Translations under genes and position numbers: made by a program
DNA from: Hymenobacter sp. BRD128
GTDB taxonomy: Bacteria; Bacteroidota; Bacteroidia; Cytophagales; Hymenobacteraceae
Direction: 5' to 3'
NCBI RefSeq assembly: GCF_013256625.1
Contig: NZ_CP053908.1
Coordinates: forward strand, 2,790,001 to 2,854,000
DNA: 64,000 bases
Shown: one piece after another, positions 17,403 to 28,149 of the stretch
Layout of the letters: each line of letters starts with the position of its first letter
Position numbering within the stretch: position 1 is the first letter of the stretch
Notes under the pieces: model-generated
Database searches by the model: none
What the model saw: only the letters and a program-made list of their open reading frames with translations
What the model was told of the DNA's origin: nothing

Positions 17403-20144
17403 TTGAAGTCTCTACTGTCTGCTGGTTCTAAACTCGCTACTCCCGGCGCGCTGTTGACAGCGGCCGTCGTCTCGTCGGTGCTATTAGCAGCGGCGTGGGC
17501 GCCGGCCGGCGCGGCGGGCCGCCGCTACCCGGTGGCGTGGTCTACGTGGGTGAGCCGGCTAGGGTTGCCCCTGCAGGGCGTGCCCGGCCAAACTGCCCCC
17601 GGCGATACGGGCCGCTACCAGCCCAGCCGCCGGCCGCGGGTGCGCACCGTGCGCGACCGGGCGGGCAGCCGCTTTTCGCCGCGCGGGCGGCGCTCGCCGC
17701 TCATTTTGCCGCTGCCCAAGAACGTGCAGTTGAAAGTGACGCCCACCGGCGATAGCCTCAAGAGCTACGACGTGCGCGAAACCGTGGGCTCGCAGATTGA
17801 CTACCGTGACCCCACGCTTATTTCGCAGGCAGAGCTGCTCAAGTTTCAGGAGCGGCAGGCCATCAACGACTACTACCGCCAGAAGGCGATGGGCGGCGTG
17901 GCCGGGGCACCGGCCGCGCCGGGCTCGCCCCAGGCCCAGCGCCTGATTCCCAAAATCTACCTCGGCCCGATTGCTGACCGCATTTTTGGCGGCTCGTACA
18001 TCGATATTCGGCCGGCGGGCTCGCTCACGCTCAAGGCGGGGGCCAAGTTCAACGTGAACCGCAACCCGGCCCTGACGCTACGCCAGCAGAGCGTGGGTGA
18101 CTTCATATTTGAGCAAAACATGAACCTGAGCTTGAGCGGCCAGGTCGGCACCAAGCTCAAGCTCACGTTCAACTACGACACCAAGGCCGCATTCGACTTC
18201 GACAACCAGATGAAGTTCGACTACGCCGGGCAGCCCACCGACATCCTGCGCAAACTGGACCTGGGCAACGTGAGCATGCCCCTGAACAACTCGCTGATAA
18301 CGGGCGGCTCCAACCTGTTTGGTATCAAGACCCAACTGCAATTTGGCCGGCTAGGGGTGACGGCGGTGGCGGCTACGCTGCGCGGCTCGCAGGACGAGGT
18401 GCGCGTGCAAAACGGCGCCCAGAGCCGCACGTTCGAGCTCAAGGCTAGCCAGTATGAGAAGGACCGGCACTACTTCCTGAGCCAGTTTTTTCGCGACCGC
18501 TACGACCAGGCTTTGCAGGGCCTGCCTACGGTGAAGAGCGGCTTCGAAATCCGGCGCCTCGAAGTGTGGGTGACCAATGATAACCGCACCACCGACAACC
18601 TGCGCAACGTGGTGGCCCTGCAAGACCTGGCCGAACCGCGCCGCGAGCGCATCTACCGCCCGCAGTTTTACAACCAGGCTAGCCAGGCCACGGCCGCTAC
18701 GCCGCCCCGCAACCCGGCCAACAACCTCTTCCCTACCCTGACGCAGGGCGGCGCCTCGGCCCGCGACAACTTGCAGGCCGAAACTTTTTTGGGTAGCCTG
18801 GGGCTCGTAAAAAGCCTCGACTACGAGCGCCTGCGCGCCCGCAAGCTCCAGCCCAATGAGTACACGTTCAACGCCCAGCTAGGCTACGTGAACCTGAATA
18901 CCGCCCTGCTGCCCGACCAGGTGCTGGCCGTGAGCTACGAGTATCTCTACAACGGCAAGCCGTACACGGTGGGCGAAACCCAGACCGAGTACAGCCAGGC
19001 CCAGGCCGACCAGGTTATCTTCCTGAAGATGCTGAAGGCCACCAACCCCGGCGTGGGCACGGCCGACCCGGCCGTGAACCCGGCCAACCCGAACCTGCGG
19101 ACCCACAACACGCCAACCTGGGATTTGATGATGAAAAACATCTATCCCCTGAACACCTCGCAGATAAACCGCGACAACTTCCAGCTCCAGATTATTTATA
19201 AAGACGACATCACGGGTGTTGATTTGATTTCGCTGAAGGAAGGGGCACGAATTCAGAATATTCCGCTGATTCAGGTGCTGGGGCTAGACCGGGTGAATGC
19301 CAACAACGACCGCAACCCCGACGGCAACTTCGACTTTTTCCCCGGCATCACCATTGACCCGGACCTGGGCAAGATTATTTTCCCGAGCGTGCAGCCGTTT
19401 GGCTCGTACCTGAAGGCGCAGTTTGACACCCTGAACGCCGACCCGACTATTGCGGCGCTGGAGCGCCAGCGCGCCCAGAAGTACGTATACCAGGCACTCT
19501 ACAACCAGACGCAGAGCGATGCGCAGCAGCAGCAAACCAAGGACAAGTTTGTGCTGCGCGGGCGCTACCAGGGCGTGAGCACCGACGAGATTAGCTTGCC
19601 TGGCATCGGGGTGGCGCAGGGCTCGGTGAAAGTGTACGCGGGCAGCACGCTGCTGACCGAAGGCGTCGATTACCAAGTTTTCTACGACCAGGCGAAGGTC
19701 AAGATTCTTAACCCTGCTTACCTCAACTCGGCCAACGAGCTGCGGGTGCAATTTGAGAAAAACGCCTTGGTACAGGTGCAGCCGCGCAAGCTGCTGGGCA
19801 CCCGCCTCGACTACGCGCTCAGCAAGGATGTGCTGATTGGGGCCACGGCCATGCACATCCTGGAAAACCAGGCGCCGGGCATCAACCGCGTGAACATCGG
19901 CGACGAGCCGGCCAACAATACCATTCTGGGCGCCGACGTGAGCCTGCGCAAAGACAGCCGCGTGCTCACCAAGCTCGTGGACCGCCTGCCGTTCGTTTCG
20001 ACCAAGGAAACCTCGACGGTAGCCTTTACGGGCGAAGTAGCCAAGCTCATTGCCGGGCAGTCGAAGCTGGGCAACGGCGAAAACGGCGTGAGCTACCTCG
20101 ACGACTTCGAGAATGCCCGCACACCCTACACGCTGGGGGGGTAG
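17403..20144 (+). CDS. sprA: Cell surface protein SprA, N-terminal part (frameshifted)
   Basis: SprA is the giant outer-membrane beta-barrel that forms the type 9 secretion translocon and is needed for gliding in Bacteroidota. This part encodes 913 residues: a signal-anchor-like N-terminus from TTG 17403, then the family's N-terminal region (IYLGPIADRIFGGSYIDIRP, LSGQVGTKLKLTFNYDTKAA, FDFDNQMKFDY) and beta-rich strands to [17 protein letters not shown], where a TAG ends the frame. The next base frame continues without gap at 20141, so the complete gene is 17403-25132, about 2577 residues. The break is in a run of seven Gs. Confidence 0.9.
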   Translation: MKSLLSAGSKLATPGALLTAAVVSSVLLAAAWAPAGAAGRRYPVAWSTWVSRLGLPLQGVPGQTAPGDTGRYQPSRRPRVRTVRDRAGSRFSPRGRRSPLILPLPKNVQLKVTPTGDSLKSYDVRETVGSQIDYRDPTLISQAELLKFQERQAINDYYRQKAMGGVAGAPAAPGSPQAQRLIPKIYLGPIADRIFGGSYIDIRPAGSLTLKAGAKFNVNRNPALTLRQQSVGDFIFEQNMNLSLSGQVGTKLKLTFNYDTKAAFDFDNQMKFDYAGQPTDILRKLDLGNVSMPLNNSLITGGSNLFGIKTQLQFGRLGVTAVAATLRGSQDEVRVQNGAQSRTFELKASQYEKDRHYFLSQFFRDRYDQALQGLPTVKSGFEIRRLEVWVTNDNRTTDNLRNVVALQDLAEPRRERIYRPQFYNQASQATAATPPRNPANNLFPTLTQGGASARDNLQAETFLGSLGLVKSLDYERLRARKLQPNEYTFNAQLGYVNLNTALLPDQVLAVSYEYLYNGKPYTVGETQTEYSQAQADQVIFLKMLKATNPGVGTADPAVNPANPNLRTHNTPTWDLMMKNIYPLNTSQINRDNFQLQIIYKDDITGVDLISLKEGARIQNIPLIQVLGLDRVNANNDRNPDGNFDFFPGITIDPDLGKIIFPSVQPFGSYLKAQFDTLNADPTIAALERQRAQKYVYQALYNQTQSDAQQQQTKDKFVLRGRYQGVSTDEISLPGIGVAQGSVKVYAGSTLLTEGVDYQVFYDQAKVKILNPAYLNSANELRVQFEKNALVQVQPRKLLGTRLDYALSKDVLIGATAMHILENQAPGINRVNIGDEPANNTILGADVSLRKDSRVLTKLVDRLPFVSTKETSTVAFTGEVAKLIAGQSKLGNGENGVSYLDDFENARTPYTLGG
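20135..20141 (+). other. Run of seven G at the sprA frame break
   Basis: The upstream frame reads CTG GGG GGG TAG. The downstream frame reads GTA GCT GCC. One extra G (eight) would fuse both frames in the order expected of SprA (..[18 protein letters not shown]..). So the assembly is one G short, or the cell slips by -1 here, or the gene is phase-off. Confidence 0.85.
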
Positions 20145-23100
20145 CTGCCATTCCGGCCTGGCGCCTGGCGGCCACGCCCGCACCCTTCGCGGGCAGTGGC
20201 ACCGATGGGCTAGCCAATGGCTACCAGCGCGCCAAGCTGGCCTGGTATACCATCGACCAGAGCTACTACACCAACGGCCCCAACGTGCCGGCCGGCATTT
20301 CGGCCAAAACCCTGGCCAACCACTATACCCGGGGTATTCCGCGCAACGAGGTGTTTCCGAACAAGGACCTGGGCGCCACGGGCAACGGCTACGAGTACAC
20401 CTTTGATATGGCGTACTTCCCCAACGAGCGCGGGCCATACAACTACACGCCCAACTTGGACCCCACCGACCCCAATGGGCGGCGTTTTGCCGGCTCGCCT
20501 TTGCAGGGCCGCAACCGCTTTGGGGGCATCTCACGGGGCGTGACATTTGATACGGACTTTGACAACGCGAACGTCGAGTACCTGGAGTTCTGGCTGATGG
20601 ACCCCTTTTTGAAGGCCGGCGACCGGAGCGTTATTGACTCGAACGACCCCAGCAGCCCCGCCGTAAACGCGGGCGATAATACTACGGGGGGCGACCTGGT
20701 GCTGAACCTGGGCAACATCAGCGAGGACGTGCTGCGCGACCAGGGCCAGCACGAGTTCGAAAACGGCCTGCCGGTGCCGGGCGACCCGCCGAATACAACC
20801 TCGCCCACGCCCTTCGGCCGCGTTACCAATCAGCAGTTTTTGCTCGATGCCTTTAACGCTACGCCCGGCGCGCGGGCTAGCCAGGACATCGGCCTCGATG
20901 GCATCGCTGACGCCGATGAGCAGGCAAAGTTCCGCGCCATTCCGGGCTACGGCGCGCTGGCTGACCCCTCAAACGACGACTTCCGCCACCACCTCGACCC
21001 TAGCTACGACGCGAACAATACCCAGATACTGGGCCGCTACAAAAACTACGATAACTACGAGGGCAACTCGCCCGAAAACTCGCAGCTCAGCTCTTCAGCT
21101 TATCCCGACAAGGAAGACCTGAACCGCGACAACATTATCCAGACCACCGAGCAGTACTACGAATACCCCATTCACCTAACGCCCAACCAGATGGTGGTGG
21201 GCCAGAACTACATCACCGATAAGGTGACGAATACGATTACGGCCACGGGCGCGGGTAGCGGCGACCAGGTGACGTGGTACCAGTTCCGCATTCCTATCCG
21301 GCAGCCGCAGCGCGTGGAAGGCAACGGCGGCCAGCCGTTTGGCTTCAAGAACATCCGCTTCATGCGCCTGTACCTGACCAAGTGGGAGCAGCCGGTGGTG
21401 CTGCGCATGGTGCAGCCGCAGTTTGTGGCCAACCAGTGGCGCCAGTACGCCAGCGTTATCTCCGACCCCAAAACCCAGGTGCCGGGCATTGGCACGGCTA
21501 CTGATGCCGACGCGTTTAGCATCTCGACGGTGAGCGTGGAGGAAAACGGGCCGTCGGCGGCCAGCGCCACGGCTCCCGGCACTCCGCCCACCGGCGCCAT
21601 CCCGTACATCGTGCCGCCGAATATCACCCGCGATGTAGAGTACGGTTCAACGGCCGTGGCGCGCCGGCAGAACGAGCAGAGCCTGCGCCTGAGTATCACC
21701 CGGCTGCGCGACGGCTACGCCAAGGGCGCTTACAAAAACCTTACGACCAACCTGCTGCGCTACAAGCGCCTGCGCATGTATTTCCACGCCGAGGCCAACA
21801 GCACCACCAAGCTGGCCGACGGCGACGTGCGGGCGTTTATCCGCATCGGTACCGACTACAGCCAGAACTACTACGAGTACTCGCTGCCGATGAAAGTGAC
21901 CCAGGCTGGGGCTACGCAGCAGACCGATGTGTGGCCCGAGGTCAACAACGTGGATGTGGCCCTGCAATCCTTTATTGATGCAAAAGCCGCCCGCAACCTG
22001 GCGCTTGCCAACGGCGTGCCGGGCGTGAGCTACACTATTCCGTATCGGTACAAGCCTTCGCCGCTCGACAGCGCCGTTATCTACATCATGGGCAACCCCG
22101 ATTTTTCGCAGGTGCAGGGCTGCATGATAGGCGTGCTGAACCCGGCCGCGACCAGGCCCGGCGACGATGCCAGCGACAAGAGCGTGACGCTGTGGGCCGA
22201 CGAGTTCCGGGTGTTCGACTTCGACAACCAGGGCGGCTGGGCCGCCAATGCCCGCCTGAACGTGAAGCTGGCCGACCTGGCCAACATCACGGCCACCGGC
22301 TCGTTTATCGGCGTGGGCTTTGGGGGCTTGCAGGATAAGGCGCAGCAGCGCTCGACCAGCGACGTGCTGCGCGGCGACCTCAACGCCACCGTGGCGGCCG
22401 AAAAATTCTTGCCGCCGCAGCTGCGCCTGCGAGTGCCGGTGCTGGTGCAGGCCGGCCGCCAGACCATCACGCCCCAGTACGACCCGCTCGACCCCGATAC
22501 CAAGCTGGAGCAGAGCCTGTTGAAATTTAAGAACAGCGCCGACGCCACTGCTTATAAGAGCCTGGTGGTGGACCGCACCACCACCCGCAGCATCTCGGTG
22601 CTGAACGTGCGTAAGGAGCGCGCCCCTACCCAGACCAAGACCCACCCCTGGGACATCGAGAACGTGGCCGTGAGCTACGCCATTACCGAGCGCCTGCACA
22701 CCGACATCAACACCCAGCGCGACTACACGCAGTCGTACACCGCCGCGCTGGCCTACATCTACCAGACTACCCCGCGCAACTACACGCCGCTCGCCAGCTT
22801 TAAGGTGTTGGATAACCCCTACCTGAAGATTTTTCAGCAGGTCAATTTCACGCCGCTGCCCTCGCGCTTCTCGTTCCGCACCGACCTGGATAGGCGTTAC
22901 AATGAGCGCTTTTTGCAGCGCGTAACCGAGCCGGGCCAGCTGCCCACCACGGCGGGCATTGCGGGCGTATTTTACAAGTCGTTCTACATCAACCGGATTT
23001 ATGACATGAGCTGGGCGCTGACCAAGGCGCTCATTCTTGACTACACGGCCACCAACCGGGGCGTGATTGACGAGGGCGCGGGCCAGAGCATCGGCGACAG

Positions 23101-25132
23101 CCAAACGGCCCTGGACAACCGCGCCACGCAGTGGAATAACCTTAAGCGCGGCGGCCGCACCACTAACTTCAACCAGAACATCGCCCTTACCTACCGCCTG
23201 CCGCTCGATAAATTTCCGCTCACCGACTGGATTTCGGCCGACACGCGCTACACGGCGCACTATACCTGGCAGGCGGCCTCCACGGCCCTGCGCGTGCTGG
23301 CTAACCCCCTGGTGGTGGGCGATACCTCGACGACAACTATCGGCAATACCATTCAGAACAACCGGGAACTAAGCGCCAACGGCAAGATTGACCTGGTGAA
23401 GCTTTATAATAAGGTGCGCTTCCTGAATATTATCAACAACGCGCAGCCCGCCAACCCGCCCCGCCCCGCCCTGCCCGACCCCAATAACCCCAACGCGCCC
23501 GCTACCCGCCCCACGCCCACCGCCCCCGACACGGCCCGCAAGGACCCGCTGCGCTTCGTGAAGGCCGTGCTGCGGGCCGTGATGACGGCGCGCAGCATCA
23601 ACTTTACCTATTCGCAGTCGAGCGGCACCTTGCTGCCGGGCTATATGCCGGCCACCCGGTTTTTTGGCCTGGATAACCGCACGCCGCTGGGTGGGCTAGC
23701 CCCCGGCGTGCCTTTCATTCTGGGGCAGCAATACACCACCAGCGAGCTGTATAACCTGGCTAACGCTAATAATTGGTACACTACCCAGAGCCAATACCTG
23801 AACACGCCGCTTTCCAATATTCTCACCGAAAACCTGACGGCCCGCACCGCGCTGGAGCCTTTCCGGGGCTTCAACATTCAGCTCGACCTGGTGCGGCAGA
23901 AAGTGCGCAATAATGAGGCGTACTACCGCAAGGATATTGACACAGCTAATGCGGCTTACCTGGCCAATGGTACCCTGAATCCTTACCGCGACAACCGCTT
24001 GGCGCCGGTGCAGGCGCTGGGCACCGGCTCGTACACGGTGAGCACCATTACGGTGCAAACGCTCTTCGGCGACCTTGGGGCCAACGGTGAAACCAGCAAG
24101 GCCTTCGCCCGCTTCGTGACCAACCGCGCCATTGTGCAGCAGCGCCTGCAGGCCGCTAATCCGTCGGGCACTCGTGACGTAACCACGACCACCGGCGGGG
24201 TAAGCACCACGACCCGGCTGGCCAATGGCCTCTACGGCTACAACTCGCAGGATGTGCTGCTTCAGAGCTTCCTCGATGCCTACCACGGCAAGTCGTCGGA
24301 TGGCTACACGGCCAAGGAGTTTAATCCCTTCTCGGTGATTCCGCTGCCTAACTGGAATATTCAGTACAACGGCCTGGCCGACTTGCCGGGCATCCGCAAC
24401 GTCTTCCGCTCGTTTAGCCTGAACCACGTGTACTCGTCGAAGTACAATATGGGCGGCTACACCACGTCGACCATCTACCCTAGCGAGCCCGAGTTTGGGC
24501 CGGGCGGCAACGGCCGGGTGCCGTTTGCCGTCAATGCCACTGGCCAGTACGTGCCCTACTACGTAATAGGCCAGGTAAGCATTATCGAGAGCATGGCCCC
24601 GCTACTAGGGGTGCGGTTTCAGACGGTGAACAACGTGACCGGCAACGTGCAGTACAACACCGCCCGCGCCGTGGCCCTCAACATTACCAATGCCCAAATT
24701 ACCGAGCTGCATACTACCGAGCTGGTTATCGGGGTGGGCTACGCGGCCACTGGCTTCAAACTGCCGTTTCGGGTGGGCGGCGAGCAGCGCGTGCTGAAAA
24801 ACACGCTCAACGTGCGCCTCAACATGAGCATTCGCGACAATGCCACCATTCAGCGCAGCATCCTGGGCTCGGTCGACCCCATTCCGGCCACTACGGGCTC
24901 GGGCACGGTGCTGGGCAGCCCCGCCGTGGTGGGCGACCCCGGCACACCCACCAGCCAGATTACCAACGGCTCGCTGCAAGTGCAGCTGAGCCCCACGGTC
25001 GACTACCTGCTGAACGCCCGCCTCAACCTGCAGTTCTACTTCACCCAAAATATCACCCAGCCCCGCGTGAGCAATGCCTTCCGCAACGCCACTACCGAGG
25101 GCGGCCTGCAGCTGCGCTACAGCCTGCAATAA
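20141..25132 (+). CDS. sprA: Cell surface protein SprA, C-terminal part (frameshifted)
   Basis: Continuation of SprA in the -1 frame, about 1663 residues, open from 20141. The first in-frame start-like codon is GTG 20285, but it lies well inside a conserved region, so independent translation is unlikely. It contains family blocks such as [40 protein letters not shown] and [20 protein letters not shown], then a long series of barrel strands ending [11 protein letters not shown], with an aromatic/charged end typical of outer-membrane barrels. Beyond the one frame break I see no internal stop, so the coding region has not decayed. This favours a functional gene with either a sequencing error or programmed slippage. 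Confidence 0.9.
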   Translation, partial: VAAIPAWRLAATPAPFAGSGTDGLANGYQRAKLAWYTIDQSYYTNGPNVPAGISAKTLANHYTRGIPRNEVFPNKDLGATGNGYEYTFDMAYFPNERGPYNYTPNLDPTDPNGRRFAGSPLQGRNRFGGISRGVTFDTDFDNANVEYLEFWLMDPFLKAGDRSVIDSNDPSSPAVNAGDNTTGGDLVLNLGNISEDVLRDQGQHEFENGLPVPGDPPNTTSPTPFGRVTNQQFLLDAFNATPGARASQDIGLDGIADADEQAKFRAIPGYGALADPSNDDFRHHLDPSYDANNTQILGRYKNYDNYEGNSPENSQLSSSAYPDKEDLNRDNIIQTTEQYYEYPIHLTPNQMVVGQNYITDKVTNTITATGAGSGDQVTWYQFRIPIRQPQRVEGNGGQPFGFKNIRFMRLYLTKWEQPVVLRMVQPQFVANQWRQYASVISDPKTQVPGIGTATDADAFSISTVSVEENGPSAASATAPGTPPTGAIPYIVPPNITRDVEYGSTAVARRQNEQSLRLSITRLRDGYAKGAYKNLTTNLLRYKRLRMYFHAEANSTTKLADGDVRAFIRIGTDYSQNYYEYSLPMKVTQAGATQQTDVWPEVNNVDVALQSFIDAKAARNLALANGVPGVSYTIPYRYKPSPLDSAVIYIMGNPDFSQVQGCMIGVLNPAATRPGDDASDKSVTLWADEFRVFDFDNQGGWAANARLNVKLADLANITATGSFIGVGFGGLQDKAQQRSTSDVLRGDLNATVAAEKFLPPQLRLRVPVLVQAGRQTITPQYDPLDPDTKLEQSLLKFKNSADATAYKSLVVDRTTTRSISVLNVRKERAPTQTKTHPWDIENVAVSYAITERLHTDINTQRDYTQSYTAALAYIYQTTPRNYTPLASFKVLDNPYLKIFQQVNFTPLPSRFSFRTDLDRRYNERFLQRVTEPGQLPTTAGIAGVFYKSFYINRIYDMSWALTKALILDYTATNRGVIDEGAGQSIGDSQTALDNRATQWNNLKRGGRTTNFNQNIALTYRLPLDKFPLTDWISADTRYTAHYTWQAASTALRVLANPLVVGDTSTTTIGNTIQNNRELSANGKIDLVKLYNKVRFLNIINNAQPANPPRPALPDPNNPNAPATRPTPTAPDTARKDPLRFVKAVLRAVMTARSINFTYSQSSGTLLPGYMPATRFFGLDNRTPLGGLAPGVPFILGQQYTTSELYNLANANNWYTTQSQYLNTPLSNILTENLTARTALEPFRGFNIQLDLVRQKVRNNEAYYRKDIDTANAAYLANGTLNPYRDNRLAPVQALGTGSYTVSTITVQTLFGDLGANGETSKAFARFVTNRAIVQQRLQAANPSGTRDVTTTTGGVSTTTRLANGLYGYNSQDVLLQSFLDAYHGKSSDGYTAKEFNPFSVIPLPNWNIQYNGLADLPGIRNVFRSFSLNHVYSSKYNMGGYTTSTIYPSEPEFGPGGNGRVPFAVNATGQYVPYYVIGQVSIIESMAPLLGVRFQTVNNVTGNVQYNTARAVALNITNAQITELHTTELVIGVGYAATGFKLPFRVGGEQRVLKNTLNVRLNMSIRDNATIQRSILGSVDPIPATTGSGTVLGSPAVVGDPGTPTSQITNGSLQVQLSPTVDYLLNARLNLQFYFTQNITQPRVSNAFRNATTEGGLQLRYSLQ

Positions 25133-25169
25133 GCAGGCGCGGGGCTAGCCACCACCGGCGGCCCCGCCG

Positions 25170-25177
25170 TACTTTTG
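25170..25177 (+). promoter_or_regulatory. -7 box TACTTTTG upstream of gcvH
   Basis: TACTTTTG fits TAnnTTTG and lies 35 nt before the gcvH ATG. A -33 TTG is not evident. Confidence 0.45.
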
Positions 25178-25212
25178 CCGGCAGTCAGTTTTTCTTTCTT
25201 CTCTCCTCCTCC

Positions 25213-25593
25213 ATGAATATTCCCGCCACGCTGCACTACACCAAAGACCACGAATGGATTAGCCTGGACGGCGACACGGCCACCATCGGCATCACCGACC
25301 ACGCGCAGCGCGAGCTGGGCGACATCGTGTACGTGGACATCGATACCGTTGATAAGGACATTGCCCAGCACGACGTATTCGGCACCGTGGAGGCCGTGAA
25401 GACGGTTTCGGACCTCTTCAGCCCCATCAGCGGCACCGTGCTCGAAGTGAATGCCAAACTGGCCGACGCCCCCGAAACCGTGAACTCGGACCCCTACGGT
25501 GAAGGCTGGATTATTAAGATGAAAGTAGCCAACCAGGGCGAGGTAGCCGGCCTGCTCTCGGCCCAGGCCTACGGCGAGCTGGTGGGCGCCTAG
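25213..25593 (+). CDS. gcvH: Glycine cleavage system H protein
   Basis: GcvH is the lipoyl carrier that shuttles the aminomethyl group between the P, T and L proteins of glycine cleavage. The 126-residue length is typical. The lipoylation site is Lys63 in [18 protein letters not shown], preceded by the barrel segment [10 protein letters not shown]. The C-terminal end [12 protein letters not shown] ... [13 protein letters not shown] is standard. gcvT and gcvP are not in the window. The next gene begins with a VanZ-like domain; gcvH-vanZ adjacency is, from memory, common in this phylum. A MITE-like repeat separates the two. Confidence 0.96.
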   Translation: MNIPATLHYTKDHEWISLDGDTATIGITDHAQRELGDIVYVDIDTVDKDIAQHDVFGTVEAVKTVSDLFSPISGTVLEVNAKLADAPETVNSDPYGEGWIIKMKVANQGEVAGLLSAQAYGELVGA

Positions 25594-25627
25594 CCGGCCC
25601 CAGCAGGCCTCAGCATTCTTTCTTTTT

Positions 25628-25727
25628 GAACGTCATGCTGAACTTGTCAAAGCATCTTGCTCGAATCGTTGGGGTTGTACCTCTGGCGGCGCGAGCAAGA
25701 TGCTTCGGCAAGCTCAGCATGACGTTC
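25628..25727. repeat. MITE-like palindromic element, copy 1
   Basis: A 100-bp element with 36-bp terminal inverted repeats (25628-25663 and 25692-25727, 33 of 36 identical) starting GAACGTCATGCTGA. The 28-bp core AATCGTTGGGGTTGTACC.. is similar to the reverse complement of the core of the copy at 57001-57104, so the two are the same element in opposite orientations. Confidence 0.8.
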
Positions 25728-25750
25728 TTTTTTAGGTTTTTCCGCCCGTT

Positions 25751-27457
25751 ATGAAGCTGCTTACCAACCGCTTTGCCGGCCTGCTCACCGCACTGTGGGT
25801 AGTAGTTGTGCTGGTGCTCACCCTCACCCCGGCCCAGGAAATGCCGCGCACGCCCGAGTGGAAGCTGCTTTCCTTCGACACGGCGGCCCACGCGGGGGTG
25901 TTTGCGGTGCTGGCGGGGCTGGCCTGGCTGTGGGCGCGGCGCCGGGTGCGCCGCCCGGCCGGCTGGGTGCTGCTCGGGTGCATCGCGTTTGGGGCGCTCA
26001 TCGAAGTGCTGCAATACGCGATGCAGCTCGGCCGCTACGCCGAGTGGACCGACCTGCTGAGCGACACCATCGGCGCGGCGCTGGTGCTGGCCGGGGCTAG
26101 CCTGGCCGGGCGGCGTAGCCGCCGCCTGCCCGCACTGGCGCTGGCCTGGCTTCTGCTGCCCAGCCCCGCGCGCGCCCAAGCCACCGAGCCCGACCTGGCC
26201 CGCGCCCGCCGCACCATCGCGGAATTAGCTTCGCCTAAAATGCGCGGCCGGGGCTACGTGCAGCAGGGCGAGCACCGGGCCGCCGCCTACCTGCGCGGCC
26301 GGCTACGGCAGCTGGGCCTGGCCCCGCTAGCGCCCGACTATACCCAGCCGTTTACACTGGATGTAAATACGTTTCCGGGGAAGATGAAGCTTGCCCTAGC
26401 CAAGCAAAATCTGGTGCCCGGCCACGATTTTATTGCTGCGTCAGAATCAGCGCCGCAACCACTGGCCCAACGATACCGGCTGGTACCGCTCGACACCTTG
26501 GTTTTCAGTGATACGGCTACTGTGCGCCGATACAGCACCGGCTTGCGAGGCTCTGTACCGGGCATTAAGTCCCTTCCCTGGGTTATCGGCTATCTGCCCA
26601 ATGCCTGGGTGATGCGCGCCCGTGATGAGGCGCGGCTTAGCACGTTGCCGCCCGCCTTGCAGCAATTCTTTGCTAAAAATGGCCCCCGTTTAGTGCTTGC
26701 GCCCAAGCTTACGGCTTCGCTCACCAGCGAGAAAGTGCCCCAGGTGCGCCTGGAAATCCTGGCTAGCCGGTGGGCAACCATACCGCCCGCTACTACCGCA
26801 ATCATTCAGCTCGACGCCCAACTCCTCCACAACTACCAAACCCAAAACCTCGCTGCTATCATCCGAGGCAGCGCGCAGCCCGATAGCTTTCTCGTCGTCT
26901 CGGCCCACTACGACCACCTGGGCATGATGGGCAAGCATACCTACTTTCCCGGCGCCAATGACAACGCCAGCGGCGTGGCACTGCTGCTGGAGTTGGCCGC
27001 CCACTACGCCCGTCCCGAAAACCGGCCTGCTTGCTCGGTCGTGTTTCTGCTATTCGGGGCCGAAGAAGCGGGGCTGGTGGGCTCCAGTTACTTTGTGCGG
27101 CACCCGCTGGTGCCGCTGGCCAGCATCAAGTTTTTGCTCAATCTCGACCTGCTGGGCACAGGCGAAGAAGGCGCCACCGTGGTAAATGGCCGCGTCTACG
27201 AAAAGGCCTTTGCCCGCCTCACGGCCCTCAACGAGGCCCACCACTACCTGCCGCGCCTCACCGCCCGGGGCCGCGCCGCCAACTCCGACCACTTTCCTTT
27301 TTCCGAAGCTGGCGTACCCGCGTTTTTCCTTTACACGCGCGGCGGCAGCCTGGCCTACCATGATGTGAACGACCGCCCGGCCGCGCTGTCGCTGGCGGGC
27401 TTTGCCGGCGCCTTCGGGCTAGCCCGCGATTTTCTCGATGGCCTGGGCGCCCGCTAG
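25751..27457 (+). CDS. VanZ-like membrane domain fused to M28 metallopeptidase
   Basis: A 568-residue single frame holding two normally separate proteins. Residues 1-120 form a VanZ-like domain with about four TM segments (DTAAHAGVFAVLAGLAWLW, GALIEVLQ, EWTDLLSDTIGAALVLAGAS). A hydrophobic stretch LPALALAWLLLPSPARA at about 125-145 resembles a signal peptide and leads into a secreted M28 Zn-aminopeptidase. All expected metal ligands are visible: His in SAHYDHLG, Asp in GANDNASGV, Glu-Glu in FGAEEAGLVGS, Asp in NLDLLG and His in NSDHFPFSEAG. The peptidase would face the periplasm. Start ATG 25751. It may be a true fusion or two overlapping-origin genes joined by loss of a stop. Confidence 0.85.
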   Translation: MKLLTNRFAGLLTALWVVVVLVLTLTPAQEMPRTPEWKLLSFDTAAHAGVFAVLAGLAWLWARRRVRRPAGWVLLGCIAFGALIEVLQYAMQLGRYAEWTDLLSDTIGAALVLAGASLAGRRSRRLPALALAWLLLPSPARAQATEPDLARARRTIAELASPKMRGRGYVQQGEHRAAAYLRGRLRQLGLAPLAPDYTQPFTLDVNTFPGKMKLALAKQNLVPGHDFIAASESAPQPLAQRYRLVPLDTLVFSDTATVRRYSTGLRGSVPGIKSLPWVIGYLPNAWVMRARDEARLSTLPPALQQFFAKNGPRLVLAPKLTASLTSEKVPQVRLEILASRWATIPPATTAIIQLDAQLLHNYQTQNLAAIIRGSAQPDSFLVVSAHYDHLGMMGKHTYFPGANDNASGVALLLELAAHYARPENRPACSVVFLLFGAEEAGLVGSSYFVRHPLVPLASIKFLLNLDLLGTGEEGATVVNGRVYEKAFARLTALNEAHHYLPRLTARGRAANSDHFPFSEAGVPAFFLYTRGGSLAYHDVNDRPAALSLAGFAGAFGLARDFLDGLGAR

Positions 27458-27480
27458 CCTCCTCCCCTAAACGCAAAAAA

Positions 27481-27500
27481 CCCCAGCCTATTGGCCGGGG
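27481..27500 (-). terminator. Intrinsic terminator of the minus-strand gene at 27607
   Basis: CCCC-A-GCC-TATT-GGC-C-GGGG hairpin. On the minus strand it is followed by TTTTTT, so it ends the 27607-28149 transcript; on the plus strand it may help end the peptidase mRNA. Confidence 0.7.
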
Positions 27501-27606
27501 CTCCCTGCGTCTGGCGCTGCAAGTGCAGCTTATTACTTACCTAATTATTACTTGATAAATCACCTTAACACTAGCTATCCGTAATGCACGAGCGATAACG
27601 CACGGG

Positions 27607-28149
27607 TTACCCGTTAGCCTTCAGCGAGTTCAGGATTTTCTTAGCCAGCGGCTCCCACTCGGGCTTCTGGCGGTCGGCGCAGTTGAAGGTGCAGATGAGC
27701 AGCTTGCCCTGCACATCGGTGAAGAACACAAGCGTGTACACCTCGTGGCCCATCTCCGGCTTCATGAATTCGAGGTAGCCCACCTTGCGGGTGCCTACTT
27801 CCTTCACGCCTTCGCTAAACCAGGTAGCCTTGTTATACTGCTTGTGGTAAGCTTTGGCAAAGTTGCTCTCGTACACCTGCACCATGTCCTGGTCGGCGTC
27901 GTTGTCCGAGTAGTTGAAGGCCAGCGACACCAGGTTGTTGTTGGTGAAAACCACGCTGGGGCGGCTGCTGGCGTGCGCATACGCAAAATCCATCTGCTGC
28001 TCGGTCATCACCTCAAAGCCCTTGGGGATGAGCACTTCCACACGCTCGCTGAGCACGTGCTTTTTTATCAGCTCAATCTCGGAGGCGGGGCGGGCTGCCA
28101 TCAGCAGGCTGGCGCAGCTGGTAAACAGGAGAAGTACGAGTGATTTCAT
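27607..28149 (-). CDS. Secreted or lipid-anchored protein of unknown function
   Basis: 180 residues with an N-terminal signal (MKSLVLLLFTSCASLLMAAR; the Cys could be a lipobox as in LFTSCAS, though the spacing is unusual). The mature part is a mixed alpha/beta domain of about 150 residues (VEVLIPKGFEVMTEQQMDFA, VVFTNNNLVSLAFNYSDND, KVGYLEFMKPEMGHEVYTLV, LLICTFNCADRQKPEWEPLA). Its pattern resembles small periplasmic domains that assess membrane-protein or stress function, but I do not recognise a named family. The 324 bp upstream are AT-rich and probably hold the promoter. Confidence 0.7.
   Translation of the reverse strand: MKSLVLLLFTSCASLLMAARPASEIELIKKHVLSERVEVLIPKGFEVMTEQQMDFAYAHASSRPSVVFTNNNLVSLAFNYSDNDADQDMVQVYESNFAKAYHKQYNKATWFSEGVKEVGTRKVGYLEFMKPEMGHEVYTLVFFTDVQGKLLICTFNCADRQKPEWEPLAKKILNSLKANG

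Noticed and set aside
20285-20287. GTG 20285 as an independent start of a second sprA gene
   Set aside because: The frame is open and family-like for about 48 codons upstream, back to the G7 run, so this is the middle of SprA.
19284-23260. Long minus-strand open frames (420 and 537 codons) opposite sprA
   Set aside because: High-GC coding DNA often leaves the opposite frame open. These have no family-like motifs, no promoter, and lie opposite conserved SprA sequence.
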